Assembly (NCBI RefSeq): GCF_010686655.1
Contig: NZ_JAAGVY010000002.1
Span: forward strand, 124,001-188,000
Source of the DNA: Cryomorpha ignava
GTDB lineage: Bacteria > Bacteroidota > Bacteroidia > Flavobacteriales_D > Cryomorphaceae
Direction: 5' to 3'
DNA: 64,000 bases
Of this stretch, positions 9,691-18,652 are shown one piece after another (the stretch's first letter is position 1; the number at the start of each line of letters is the position of its first letter). The notes below the pieces were generated by a model. That model searched no databases. It was not told the DNA's origin and saw only the letters and a list, made by a program, of their open reading frames with translations. The position numbers were made by a program, and so were the translations under genes.

Positions 9691-9774
9691 CCGGTCGTTT
9701 TGACTTAACCGGTACGTAGTGCAAAGTTAATCTAGGCATTACACAAAACGATCAGGGTTTAACAACCTTTGCAC
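9691..9774 (+). promoter_or_regulatory. Interleaved inverted repeats in the mRNA leader (possible pseudoknot)
   Basis: TCGTTTTG (9695-9702) is the exact complement of CAAAACGA (9744-9751). GTGCAAAG (9719-9726) is the exact complement of CTTTGCAC (9767-9774). The arms interleave, so they could form a pseudoknot or two alternative folds. A third pair, CCGGT (9691-9695) with ACCGG (9708-9712), competes with the first. All lie between the predicted promoter and the start codon. Confidence 0.45.
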
Positions 9775-9814
9775 AACCACACTTTGGTTTGTTGAGGCCA
9801 AATTAAGATGCTTT

Positions 9815-11212
9815 ATGGAATATCGCTACGCTACCTTTTTTAAACTGCTTAATGCAGCAGTTGACTACTTTCTGCTAAATATTCTGCTCCTTACAGGGCT
9901 GCTCATTATTTCTCCAAATGCCATGGAGACATCTTTAGTAAGCAATCTGGGGTTTCATCTCCTCATTGTAAATCTGCTATGGTTTTTTGCTTCAACACAA
10001 AGCAAACTTTACGAACGTGTATTAAAAACAGAGGCCGTCCCATTTTTGAAAAAAACTATTTGGGCGCTTGTAACTTTTTCTCTGGCTCCTTTGTTTTTGA
10101 ATCTGGTTACCCCAAATCTTCTGATATCACTTGAGTTTGTAATACCATTTTTATTGGTGTTTTCTCTTATCATTCTTGCAAATAAGATTCTGTTTTTATC
10201 TGTACGGAAGTCGCAGCGTCGATTTTGGGTAGATTACAAAAAAATTGTCATTTTGGGAACAGGCGAATCATGTAGAGAACTTTATGACCATTTTTTAGAT
10301 AATACCAATTCGGGCTATGTAGTGCAAGGGTACTTTAGTGATAAGCCATGTGCCGATCTATCTACAGAATTCAAATACCTGGGTAAGCTTGAGCAGTCAG
10401 TTGCTTATGCTGCCAAAAATGGTATTTCCGAAATATTTAGCGCCCTTTCTTCTGATAAAAAAGAATTGGTGAAAAGATTAATGCAGGAGGCTGACCAAAA
10501 TTTAATCAGATTTAGATTTGTGCCGGATCTTTCCGCATTTATGGACAAAAATGTAATGATAGAGTACTATGGTGCATTGCCTATTATATCTCATCGAAGA
10601 GAGCCACTTCAGGTAAAAGTAAATGAGATAATCAAGAAAATATTTGATTTTGTATTTGCGGCTTTTACAACTGTTTTTATACTTAGCTGGCTCGTTCCAC
10701 TTATTGCCATTGCCATTAAAATAGATTCTCGCGGACCTGTGTTTTTTCGTCAGTTACGTTCTGGTAAGGACAATAAGCCATTCTTCTGCTTGAAGTTTAG
10801 AAGTATGTATGTGAATAACGACTCTGACTCAGTACAGGCAAGTAAAAATGATAAAAGGATTACTCGCGTAGGTGCTTTTTTGAGAAAAAGTAGCCTCGAT
10901 GAGTTTCCGCAATTCATTAATGTTCTTCTTGGTGATATGTCTATTGTAGGGCCGCGCCCGCACATGCTTAAGCACACTGAAGATTATTCAAATGTAATAG
11001 AAGACTTTATGGTGCGACAGTTTGTTAACCCCGGCATTACCGGCTGGGCGCAGGTAAATGGTCTTCGTGGAGAAACAAAAGAAACCGAATCTATGACCAA
11101 GCGGGTTAAAGCTGACCTGTGGTACATGGAAAACTGGAGCTTTTTGCTCGATATAAAAATTGTATTTCTAACAATGATTCAGACATTGAAAAAGAATGAA
11201 AATGCTTTTTAA
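9815..11212 (+). CDS. Undecaprenyl-phosphate sugar phosphotransferase (polysaccharide initiation)
   Basis: A 465-residue polyprenyl glycosylphosphotransferase that starts glycan synthesis by moving a sugar-1-phosphate from a nucleotide sugar to undecaprenyl phosphate. It has four N-terminal hydrophobic segments (residues 10-125), a CoA-binding-like Rossmann domain (about 145-260, KIVILGTGESCREL), one more membrane segment (about 270-300), and the catalytic domain. The catalytic domain shows DSRGPVFFRQ, KFRSM, the Asp-Glu pair in SLDEFPQ, VGPRPHM and ITGWAQVNGLRGET. This layout is that of WcaJ/WbaP-type enzymes. The ATG at 9815 follows a structured leader, and a strong terminator follows the stop. 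Confidence 0.9.
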   Translation: MEYRYATFFKLLNAAVDYFLLNILLLTGLLIISPNAMETSLVSNLGFHLLIVNLLWFFASTQSKLYERVLKTEAVPFLKKTIWALVTFSLAPLFLNLVTPNLLISLEFVIPFLLVFSLIILANKILFLSVRKSQRRFWVDYKKIVILGTGESCRELYDHFLDNTNSGYVVQGYFSDKPCADLSTEFKYLGKLEQSVAYAAKNGISEIFSALSSDKKELVKRLMQEADQNLIRFRFVPDLSAFMDKNVMIEYYGALPIISHRREPLQVKVNEIIKKIFDFVFAAFTTVFILSWLVPLIAIAIKIDSRGPVFFRQLRSGKDNKPFFCLKFRSMYVNNDSDSVQASKNDKRITRVGAFLRKSSLDEFPQFINVLLGDMSIVGPRPHMLKHTEDYSNVIEDFMVRQFVNPGITGWAQVNGLRGETKETESMTKRVKADLWYMENWSFLLDIKIVFLTMIQTLKKNENAF

Positions 11213-11232
11213 CCTTTATTTTTGTTAAGTTT

Positions 11233-11265
11233 AAAGCCCGGTCTTATAGATCGGGCTTTTGTTTT
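11233..11265 (+). terminator. Rho-independent terminator after the polysaccharide cluster
   Basis: AAAGCCCG and CGGGCTTT form an 8-bp stem around a short loop (11233-11259) followed by TTGTTTT. It lies 20 bp after the sugar transferase stop. Confidence 0.85.
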
Positions 11266-11508
11266 ATAAAACGCTTATCTTGAACAGGCTATCTGCCCTG
11301 GAATTTAATTAAACTTTTGAAGATTAAGGAGTATTAGTCGAGATTTAAAGTTAAATATTCGCGTAGTACTATCTCTTCTATATGATTAGCAACATGCCTA
11401 ATATCAGGATATATCCTAAATACTGCTTGTAATCTTGATTGAATGAAGTAATTTCGAGAAATAAAAAATTGAGAAGGATTCTTTTTTACTCTTATCTTGC
11501 GCTTCATC

Positions 11509-12315
11509 ATGAACCACTTATTTGTATTTGTTGATTTTTCCGAAACGTCTATTCTTGCGTTTAATCAGGCATTGGCTATAGCTGAATATAAAGGTTCCAA
11601 AATCAGCATTTGCCATATTGTAGCCAATCTTACTAAAGAAATACAGGCGGCTGTAGAATTAAAATTGAAGCCGTTTATTGAAACTGCTCAAAAAAAGGGT
11701 GTCAAATTAGATTCGGTAATTGTTGAAGGCGAACTTTTTGAAACTGCAAAATCCGTTGTAACGCGATTAAAGCCTGACCTTATTGTGGTTGGTACGCACG
11801 GTAGAGATGGAATTCATTTGCGCCTCTTTGGTAGCGCAATCCACAAACTTGTGCGCGAAGTTCCAGCACCTTCTTTGGTTCTTGGCAAAACTTGTTCAAT
11901 CATGCGAAGCGGTTTCAGAAAAGTGCTTGTCCCTGCTAGTTCACAGCCAGCTTATCTTATTCAGGTAGAGCGCGCCTGCGAATTGCTTGCGCCGGATGGT
12001 GAGATAACGCTATTTGCTATAGAAAACGCCAACTTTCCCGTTGATAATGCTTCGATGGTAAATATGGACAATGCCAGGGAATTGCTCGAAGCAAGAAATG
12101 TGAAGTGGAAATATGTAGAAGTTCAGGCAAAGCCGCATCAAACGGGGATGGCAGCTCAAACATTGGAATATATTCTGTCAGAGAAAATAGAAATGATAGC
12201 CATAGCTGCCGAAATCGCCGAACGATTCAGGCATTTTGGAAAGCTTGATAAAGAGGCCATTTTGCTAAATGAAGATGGAATAAAAGTGCTCTGCGTAAAT
12301 CGGCAATTGGTTTAA
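11509..12315 (+). CDS. Universal stress protein, tandem UspA domains
   Basis: A 268-residue cytoplasmic protein made of two UspA-like alpha/beta domains (about 1-130 and 140-265). The first has the ATP-binding signature GTHGRDGIHLRLFGSAIHKL, the G-2x-G-9x-G-S pattern of nucleotide-binding Usp proteins. The second lacks a clear copy, as is common for tandem Usps. I chose the ATG at 11509 over an upstream in-frame TTG at 11497 because MNHLFVFVDFSE begins exactly at the first beta strand. The target process is unknown. It ends two bases from the convergent NUDIX gene. Confidence 0.85.
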   Translation: MNHLFVFVDFSETSILAFNQALAIAEYKGSKISICHIVANLTKEIQAAVELKLKPFIETAQKKGVKLDSVIVEGELFETAKSVVTRLKPDLIVVGTHGRDGIHLRLFGSAIHKLVREVPAPSLVLGKTCSIMRSGFRKVLVPASSQPAYLIQVERACELLAPDGEITLFAIENANFPVDNASMVNMDNARELLEARNVKWKYVEVQAKPHQTGMAAQTLEYILSEKIEMIAIAAEIAERFRHFGKLDKEAILLNEDGIKVLCVNRQLV

Positions 12316-12317
12316 TC

Positions 12318-12743
12318 TTATTTTTTGAAAAATTTTATCGCATCTTTTAGAATCTCGGAATGATCGAAACCTAATTGGGGTAAATCATTCAGGTCAAACC
12401 ATTTTGCAGCCTCCGCATCTGAAGCAGCTTTAGTTTTTACAGCATCAGCATTCACTTGTCCTATAAATGCAACAGTTACCGTATGTCCGCGTGGATCACG
12501 CCCAGGATCGCCATACGCTTTTAATTGTGAGAGGTTTTCCATCCTCAGAGATGTTTCTTCCTCTAATTCTCTGATGGCGGCTGTTTCCAGATTTTCGCCA
12601 TCATCTACAAACCCTCCGGGGAATACCCACTGCCCTTTGAAAGGATCATTCTTGCGCTGCACAAGAAGCACTTTTTTGATGTTAGCTGCAAAAGAAAATA
12701 TCACAGCATCTACAGCTAGCCTTATATCCTGTTTTATTGCCAT
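12318..12743 (-). CDS. NUDIX hydrolase
   Basis: A 141-residue protein with a complete Nudix box (G-x5-E-x7-R-E-x2-E-E-x-G/S pattern): GGFVDDGENLETAAIRELEE, where the Arg, Glu and two Glu residues bind magnesium. It hydrolyses nucleoside diphosphates linked to another group. The closing W-F-D-L-N-D-L-P and the N-terminal D-A-V-I-F-S place it near ADP-ribose pyrophosphatase/NrtR-type Nudix proteins, but the C-terminal regulator domain of NrtR is absent. It is read divergently from the gene at 12841 and convergently with uspA. Confidence 0.88.
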   Translation of the reverse strand: MAIKQDIRLAVDAVIFSFAANIKKVLLVQRKNDPFKGQWVFPGGFVDDGENLETAAIRELEEETSLRMENLSQLKAYGDPGRDPRGHTVTVAFIGQVNADAVKTKAASDAEAAKWFDLNDLPQLGFDHSEILKDAIKFFKK

Positions 12744-12840
12744 CGCATAAAGATAGTAGATTTTGCATTTTCAGTATTCAAACAAAGTTTTATTTCTAAT
12801 CTAAAGAGTTTTATATTTATCGCCAGCTCACTATCACTTT

Positions 12841-13929
12841 ATGACTACGATTATTTTTTACACGCTTGCAAGCATTTTGATCATTTTAAACCTGCTGCCC
12901 ATTGTCCCAAATCAGCATTGGGCTTTTAGAGCTTGGGATTTTGGACGTATTCAACTGCTTATATTAGAGTTACTTGTTTCTATATTCGGGTGGGCTTTGA
13001 TAAGTGATGCTGACACAGTTTTTTACATCATTCAAGCCTTAATTATTCTGGTGATAGTCCAAAACATGTGGTTGCTATTTCCATATACACCTCTCTACAA
13101 CAAAAAGTCTCGATCAAAAACGGAAAATTCTTCAAAGTTGATGTCCATTCTTTCGGTAAATGTTTATCAATTTAATACAGATTATCACTTGCTCATAAAC
13201 CTAATAGCGGAGCAAAAGCCAGATATCGTTTTCACGGTGGAATCTAATAGCGACTGGGAAAAACAGCTTTGTGTAATTGAAAACGACTATCCTTATCATC
13301 ATAAACACACGCTGGAAAATACATATGGAATGCATTTTTATTCCAAGCATGAAATCGTAAATGCCAAAACCCATACTTTTGTTTCAGATGATATACCCAG
13401 TTTTGAGATTGACTTGAAACTGAAAGATGATACCGATTTTACTTTTTTCGGAGTACACCCGCCCCCGCCCAGCCCAAGCGAAGAACAAACGTCAAAGGAA
13501 CGTGATGGAGATTTACTTTCAGTGGCTAAGCGCATTGACAAACTAGATCAACCCATAATTGTGGCAGGTGATTTCAACAATGTAGCATGGGCACGATCGT
13601 CCAAATTGTTTCATAGAACGTCAGGACTCATTGACCCTCGTCTTGGCTATGGACTTGTCTCTACTTTTCATGCAAAATATAAGTTTCTACGTGTCCCCAT
13701 AGATTTGCTCTTTCATTCAAGTCATATTTATATCGAAGATTTTAAAAGACTGAGTGCTATCGGATCAGATCACTTTCCCATGTTCTGTAGTTTTTATATA
13801 GATAAGATTAGCCACTCGCAAGAAGATGAAATAGAAGAGAAGGAGCCCGGTGATAAGGAAGATGTGGAGGAGAAAATTGAGGCTGGCAAAAAGGAAAATG
13901 GTGATCGCCATATAGTGGCAAGTGAATAA
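12841..13929 (+). CDS. Membrane-anchored endonuclease/exonuclease/phosphatase family protein
   Basis: A 362-residue protein with three hydrophobic N-terminal segments (residues 1-85) and an EEP-fold catalytic domain (about 100-320). Motifs are S-V-N-V-Y-Q-F-N (metal-site Asn), V-E-S-N (catalytic Glu), A-G-D-F-N (Asp/Asn) and the terminal S-D-H-F-P (Asp-His pair). Proteins of this layout are often annotated as phosphodiesterases or nucleases acting outside the membrane. The last 40 residues are a charged, acidic repeat-like tail (E-E-K-E-P-G-D-K-E-D) with no known function. The substrate is unknown. Confidence 0.8.
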   Translation: MTTIIFYTLASILIILNLLPIVPNQHWAFRAWDFGRIQLLILELLVSIFGWALISDADTVFYIIQALIILVIVQNMWLLFPYTPLYNKKSRSKTENSSKLMSILSVNVYQFNTDYHLLINLIAEQKPDIVFTVESNSDWEKQLCVIENDYPYHHKHTLENTYGMHFYSKHEIVNAKTHTFVSDDIPSFEIDLKLKDDTDFTFFGVHPPPPSPSEEQTSKERDGDLLSVAKRIDKLDQPIIVAGDFNNVAWARSSKLFHRTSGLIDPRLGYGLVSTFHAKYKFLRVPIDLLFHSSHIYIEDFKRLSAIGSDHFPMFCSFYIDKISHSQEDEIEEKEPGDKEDVEEKIEAGKKENGDRHIVASE

Positions 13930-14190
13930 TTTGTCGCTACATCATACGAAATTGTAGTTTAGATTTCTTATTAATGTGAGTGAGGAGAATCACGTCCGAT
14001 ACCGAAATAAATCCCGAAATTTAATTGAGGCAGAATTATTTCTTCCAAACCATAGATTCTACTGAGCTTGATTCTTTTTCAAGGGGTAGCTACTTAAGAA
14101 ATGAGGTACAGCAATTGAAGTCAAACTTATAATTTCAACCCAAAAAGGGATTAGTGGTTAAGTGAAAATATAATACTATGTTTGAACATA

Positions 14191-15198
14191 ATGACACAGA
14201 GAAAATATAAGGTTTTAGAAATTTGTGCTGGTGCGGGAGGTCAGGCACTTGGCTTAGAGGATGCTGGCTTTGATCACAGTTGTTTAGTTGAAATTGAAAA
14301 ACTCGCATGTGAAACGTTGAAATTTAATAGGCCTGATTGGAATGTGGTTGAATTGGATGTCAAGCTGTTTAGCGCAGAGGATCTAAAAAATATTGATTTA
14401 CTTGCCGGTGGGGTTCCTTGTCCTCCTTTTTCAATTGCCGGAAAACAGGAAGGAGAAGACGATGAGCGTGATTTATTTCCTCAAATGATAAGGTTGGCAA
14501 AAGAATGTGATCCTAAAGCTATTCTTATTGAGAATGTAAAAGGCTTACTAAGTAAAAAATTCGATAATTATAGGTATAATATTGATAATCAATTTTATAA
14601 ATTGGGTTATAGAGGGAGATGGCAATTGTTGTACTCATCGGACTTTGGTGTTTCTCAACTTAGACCTCGTGCTGTATATGTTGCGTTTAAGCAGGAGTAT
14701 ATTGATTATTTTCAATGGCCGCAGAAACTTAATAAATTGCCAGTTTCAGTGGGCGAATTGTTACACGAGGAAATGTCTGCCAATAAATGGAAGCTTTCTA
14801 ACAATTGGAAAAACACAGCTAATAGTATTGCACCTACATTAGTTGGTGGCTCAAAAAAACATGGAGGCCCTGATCTTGGCCCTTCAAGGGCAAGAAAAGC
14901 CTGGGCGAAACTAGGAGTTAATGGTTCTAGTTTAGCTGATAGTGCCCCACAAGAAGATTTTGATGGCCCTCCTAGGTTGACCGTTCAGATGGCTGCCCTT
15001 GTTCAGGGTTTTCCCGCAAGCTGGAGATTTATTGGACGTAAAACTGCAGCGTACCGACAAGTCGGTAACGCTTTTCCGCCGCCAGTTGCTAAACATATTG
15101 GAATTCAAATTATTTCAGCTCTAAATAAAGAAAATAAAAATGAATGGTCGCACAAAAGAGAAAAGGTGCTCGAACTAAACTTCGAGAGTATTTCTTGA
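14191..15198 (+). CDS. DNA (cytosine-5) methyltransferase of a type II R-M system
   Basis: A protein of about 335 residues with the ordered m5C methyltransferase motifs. These are motif I (ICAGAGGQALGLEDAGF) for S-adenosylmethionine, motif IV GGVPCPPFS with the catalytic Cys near residue 77, motif VI ENVKG, motif VIII QLRPRAV, a target-recognition region (about 170-275), and motif X RQVGNAFPPPVA. I prefer the ATG at 14191 to an upstream TTG at 14182. Its 3' end overlaps the HNH gene by 55 bp in another frame. It should protect host DNA from the partner nuclease. The recognition sequence cannot be read from the protein. Confidence 0.92.
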   Translation: MTQRKYKVLEICAGAGGQALGLEDAGFDHSCLVEIEKLACETLKFNRPDWNVVELDVKLFSAEDLKNIDLLAGGVPCPPFSIAGKQEGEDDERDLFPQMIRLAKECDPKAILIENVKGLLSKKFDNYRYNIDNQFYKLGYRGRWQLLYSSDFGVSQLRPRAVYVAFKQEYIDYFQWPQKLNKLPVSVGELLHEEMSANKWKLSNNWKNTANSIAPTLVGGSKKHGGPDLGPSRARKAWAKLGVNGSSLADSAPQEDFDGPPRLTVQMAALVQGFPASWRFIGRKTAAYRQVGNAFPPPVAKHIGIQIISALNKENKNEWSHKREKVLELNFESIS

Positions 15199-15725
15199 AC
15201 AATATTGGAAAAATTCTGAATTCTGATGAGTTAAGAGAAGTTGCTGGTATTAGTGAGTGGGCGAGACGAATTCGTGAATTGAGAAACGAAGAAGGTTTGA
15301 ACATTCTTACCCATAATGATCGAAGCGATTTGAAACCTGGACAATATATTTTGGTTACTTCGAAACCTTTACCAGCATTTGAGCGAGGTATTTCCAAAGA
15401 AACAAGAGCATTTGTGTTGGATAGAAATGGATTCACCTGCCAAATGTGCGGAGTTGCGGAGGGTGAACCACATCCATACGACAATAACAGAAAGACTCGT
15501 TTGCATATTGGCCATATAGTTGATAAATCAATGGGTGGAATGGATGAAGCAAATAATTTAAGAGCAATTTGCTCGCTATGTAATGAAGGAGCCTCTAATC
15601 TGACCTTGAATAGACCTAGTACTATAAAATTGATTGCGCAAGTGAGAAGAGCATCAGCAAATGATCAACTAGACATTCTAAAATGGTTAATTCAAAAATT
15701 TCCCAATCAATCAAGAAAAATATAG
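15144..15725 (+). CDS. HNH restriction endonuclease, partner of the m5C methyltransferase
   Basis: A 193-residue protein. Residues 1-85 look like a winged-helix domain (L-N-S-D-E-L-R-E-V-A-G-I-S-E-W-A-R-R-I). Residues 90-170 are an HNH nuclease with a zinc site from C-Q-M-C (about 99-102) and C-S-L-C (about 143-146), and the catalytic block HIGHIVDKSMGG. The winged-helix plus HNH build is seen in restriction enzymes beside m5C methyltransferases. The ATG at 15144 lies inside the methyltransferase gene, which would couple nuclease translation to methylase translation. I infer from position and fold that it cuts the same site the methylase modifies. Confidence 0.82.
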   Translation: MVAQKRKGARTKLREYFLNNIGKILNSDELREVAGISEWARRIRELRNEEGLNILTHNDRSDLKPGQYILVTSKPLPAFERGISKETRAFVLDRNGFTCQMCGVAEGEPHPYDNNRKTRLHIGHIVDKSMGGMDEANNLRAICSLCNEGASNLTLNRPSTIKLIAQVRRASANDQLDILKWLIQKFPNQSRKI

Positions 15726-16157
15726 ATAGCTGTTTCCCTTGTAGATTATACTTCCCCATACCATTTCTTAAAAAGTAGTCATAATGCTTTACCTGTGGAT
15801 GTGATTTTAAAATAAAATAGTTTTCTCAATGCTAAAATCTGAAGAGACACTTTACGATTTCTTACCATTAGAGCGCTGAAACGGAGTTAAATTTATTTTC
15901 GATATCAATCACGAGCTGATGTTAAAATAAATTTAGGGAGAAAAGTGTCAATAAATTAGTAGATTAAAAGGCTTATGTTATTCATTACCATTGTTGATCA
16001 TTTATGTAAAACTCGTGTCAAGAGCCCACTTGACTTGCAATCTATCTTTGTATATTTCCGCATACATTTAAAACGCTATTACTTTTGTAACCTGCTTAAA
16101 ATCAATTTGTAAAAAATTTAAGATTTATTCAAATTTTAAACAAAACATAAAAACTCG
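15726..16157 (+). other. 432-bp noncoding region with composite inverted repeat
   Basis: No gene was recognised. GACACTTT (15845-15852) pairs exactly with AAAGTGTC (15942-15949). Inside it TAAATTTATTTT (15888-15899) pairs exactly with AAAATAAATTTA (15924-15935). The nested arms could make a stem about 105 nt long with bulges. Function is unknown: it may terminate the R-M transcript or be a small mobile-element remnant. A TAnnTTTG element for the next gene lies at 16043-16050. Confidence 0.45.
16043..16050 (+). promoter_or_regulatory. Possible -7 element for PEP synthase
   Basis: TATCTTTG matches the Bacteroidota -7 consensus TAnnTTTG. No good TTTG is found 19-21 bases upstream, so the call is weak. 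It would give a leader of about 100 nucleotides. Confidence 0.3.
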
Positions 16158-18593
16158 ATGAACCAAAACCCATTTATAGTTGATCTCAATGAAGTAGATC
16201 TTTCCATGCTCGACACTGTGGGTGGTAAGAACGCTTCCCTAGGCGAGATGATACAGAACCTTTCAAATCGCGGGATTTCAGTACCTGGCGGATTCGTAAT
16301 TACTGTTCACGCTTTTAATAGTTATATAGAACACAATGATTTGCGGGGGCGAATTGATAAAGTGCTCGACAATCTCGATCATTCAGATATTGTTTCGTTA
16401 AGAAGGGCGGGATCAAATATTAGGCGAATGGTTGCAGACGGGGTGTTCTCTCCTGAATTGCAGCAGGAAATTAGAGAAAAATACATTGCTCTTTCTGAAA
16501 AGTATGGCAATGAGGGTACTGACGTTGCCGTGCGCTCATCGGCTACAGCCGAAGATTTACCAGACGCTTCATTTGCCGGTCAACAGGAAACATTTTTGAA
16601 TGTTCGTGGAACACAATCATTGCTCGTTTCTGTTAAGAGTTGCTTTGCGTCTTTGTACAATGACCGGGCAATATCTTACCGCCAGGAACGCGGATTCGAT
16701 CACAGTGCAGTACGCCTTTCTGTTGGTGTGCAAAAAATGGTTCGATCTGATTTAGGTGCATCCGGTGTGGCTTTTTCGATTGATACCGAAAGTGGTTTTC
16801 GCGATGCAGTGATCATTAATGGTGCTTACGGTCTTGGGGAGCTCATTGTGCAGGGAGAAATTTCTCCTGATGAGTTTATCGTTTATAAACCAAAGTTAAA
16901 AGACAAAAATCTAAATCCCATAATCGAAAAGAAAATGGGTCAGAAGCACCATAAAATGGTCTATGGTACTACGCTCACGGAATTGGTGAAGCGCGTTCCG
17001 GTAGATAAAAAGCTAAGTGAAAGCTTTTGTATTACCGAAGATCAGATTTTACAGCTCGCCAGATGGGTTGTCGAAATTGAAGATTACTATACTCAGAAAC
17101 GCGGTGTATGGACTCCAATGGATGTAGAATGGGCTTTGGACGGCCTAAACCATCAATTGTATATTGTGCAGGCAAGACCGGAAACCATTCATTCGCAGAT
17201 CGAAACAGGTAGGGTTTTGGAGTATCAGCTCGACGAAACTCCAGGTGATGACAAGCTACTCATGGAGGGTATTGCAGTTGGCGATAGAATTGGTGCAGGA
17301 AAAGTGCATAAGCTTTTTACGCTTGACGGCAGAGATGGGAGTGAGGATGAAGAATCTTTTAAAGAGGGCGAAGTACTTGTTACCGAAATGACCGACCCGG
17401 ACTGGGAGCCAATTATGAAAAAGGCATCTGCGATAATTACCGACAAGGGTGGTCGTACCTGTCATGCGGCCATTGTAGCACGAGAAATGGGGATCCCAGC
17501 GATAGTTGGTACCGGCAATGCCAGTAAAAAGTTTGAAAATGGGCAAGAGCTTACAGTGTCTTGCGCCGAAGGTGAAGTAGGAAAGGTTTATAAAGGGAAG
17601 ATTAGTTTTTCCAAAACGGAAACTATGCTTGATGACCTTCCGGTAACGAAAACGCCTATAATGATGAATGTGGCGTCGCCAGATCTGGCTTTTAAATTTT
17701 CGCGCATACCCAGCGCAGGAGTTGGACTTGCAAGAGAAGAGTTTATCATCAATAATTATATCAAAGCACACCCTCTGGCATTGCTCAATCACAAAACGCT
17801 GGGCGATGAGAAATTAAGTAAGAAAATTGCAACGCTTGCGCATGGTTTTGAGGATGAACGTGATTTCTTTATCAAAAAGCTTTCTTATGGTATTGGACGA
17901 ATTGCGGCAGCTTTTTATCCAAAGGATGTTATTGTTCGTTTCTCCGATTTTAAATCAAATGAGTACATGAATCTTTTGGGCGGCAGCTATTTTGAGCCCA
18001 ATGAAGAAAACCCAATGATAGGTTGGCGTGGTGCATCTCGTTACTATTCAAAAGAATACAAAGAAGCTTTTGGGATGGAGTGCGCTGCAATAAAAAAAGT
18101 GCGCCAAGAAATGGGCCTCGAAAATGTAATTGTGATGATTCCTTTTTGCCGAACGCCGGAAGAAATGCAGCGTGTCCTCGCTACCATGGCAGAATTTGGC
18201 TTGACACGGGGCGAAAATGGATTGAAAGTTTTCCTTATGGCCGAGCTTCCATCCAATATTTTACTCGCTGATGAATTTGCTGACCATATTGATGGTTTCT
18301 CTATAGGATCAAACGATTTAACTCAACTTACGCTGGGGCTTGATCGTGATTCAAGTCTGGTTGCTCATCTCTATGACGAACGAAACAGAGCGGTGAAAAC
18401 CATGATTAGCATGTTGATAAAAACGGCAAAAGCCAAAGGTGTGAAAGTAGGAATATGTGGGCAGGGGCCTTCTGACTTTCCTGACTTTGCCGAGTTTTTG
18501 GTTAATGAAGGGATAGACACAATATCGGTAACCCCAGACTCAATTCTTAAAACGCTGAAAGCCATCCATAAACTGGAAAATGGATTGCAATAA
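16158..18593 (+). CDS. ppsA: Phosphoenolpyruvate synthase (pyruvate, water dikinase)
   Basis: An 811-residue protein, the usual length for PpsA. It converts pyruvate plus ATP and water to PEP, AMP and phosphate in gluconeogenesis. The N-terminal ATP-grasp domain (about 15-340) has VGGKNASLGEMI and AVRSSATAEDLPDASFAGQQ. The mobile swivel domain has the phosphorylated His in GGRTCHAAIVAREMGIPAIV (His about residue 436). The C-terminal barrel binds PEP and ends with G-I-C-G-Q-G-P-S-D, containing the catalytic Cys. It is a single gene with its own terminator. All catalytic motifs are intact. Confidence 0.95.
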   Translation: MNQNPFIVDLNEVDLSMLDTVGGKNASLGEMIQNLSNRGISVPGGFVITVHAFNSYIEHNDLRGRIDKVLDNLDHSDIVSLRRAGSNIRRMVADGVFSPELQQEIREKYIALSEKYGNEGTDVAVRSSATAEDLPDASFAGQQETFLNVRGTQSLLVSVKSCFASLYNDRAISYRQERGFDHSAVRLSVGVQKMVRSDLGASGVAFSIDTESGFRDAVIINGAYGLGELIVQGEISPDEFIVYKPKLKDKNLNPIIEKKMGQKHHKMVYGTTLTELVKRVPVDKKLSESFCITEDQILQLARWVVEIEDYYTQKRGVWTPMDVEWALDGLNHQLYIVQARPETIHSQIETGRVLEYQLDETPGDDKLLMEGIAVGDRIGAGKVHKLFTLDGRDGSEDEESFKEGEVLVTEMTDPDWEPIMKKASAIITDKGGRTCHAAIVAREMGIPAIVGTGNASKKFENGQELTVSCAEGEVGKVYKGKISFSKTETMLDDLPVTKTPIMMNVASPDLAFKFSRIPSAGVGLAREEFIINNYIKAHPLALLNHKTLGDEKLSKKIATLAHGFEDERDFFIKKLSYGIGRIAAAFYPKDVIVRFSDFKSNEYMNLLGGSYFEPNEENPMIGWRGASRYYSKEYKEAFGMECAAIKKVRQEMGLENVIVMIPFCRTPEEMQRVLATMAEFGLTRGENGLKVFLMAELPSNILLADEFADHIDGFSIGSNDLTQLTLGLDRDSSLVAHLYDERNRAVKTMISMLIKTAKAKGVKVGICGQGPSDFPDFAEFLVNEGIDTISVTPDSILKTLKAIHKLENGLQ

Positions 18594-18616
18594 ATCGCAA
18601 GTAGAATAGAATAAAA

Positions 18617-18650
18617 AATAATAGCCACTCAATTTAAGTGGCTATTATTT
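18617..18650. terminator. Bidirectional terminator after ppsA
   Basis: AATAGCCACT (18620-18629) and AGTGGCTATT (18637-18646) form a perfect 10-bp stem. A-rich sequence precedes it and T-rich sequence follows, so it could work from both sides. Confidence 0.85.
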
Positions 18651-18652
18651 AT

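Larger units (their letters stand above)
9248..9814 (+). other. 567-bp noncoding leader before the initiating sugar transferase
   Basis: No gene was recognised here on either strand. The first 350 bp are AT-rich and featureless to my eye. The last 210 bp hold a promoter-like element and a set of mutually interleaved inverted repeats, listed separately, immediately before the ATG at 9815. A long structured 5' leader in front of a capsule-type gene would fit control by antitermination or attenuation, but that is inference. Confidence 0.5.

Noticed and set aside
14177-14184. TATGTTTG as promoter of the methyltransferase
   Set aside because: It would leave almost no leader before the ATG at 14191 and has no TTTG partner at the right distance.
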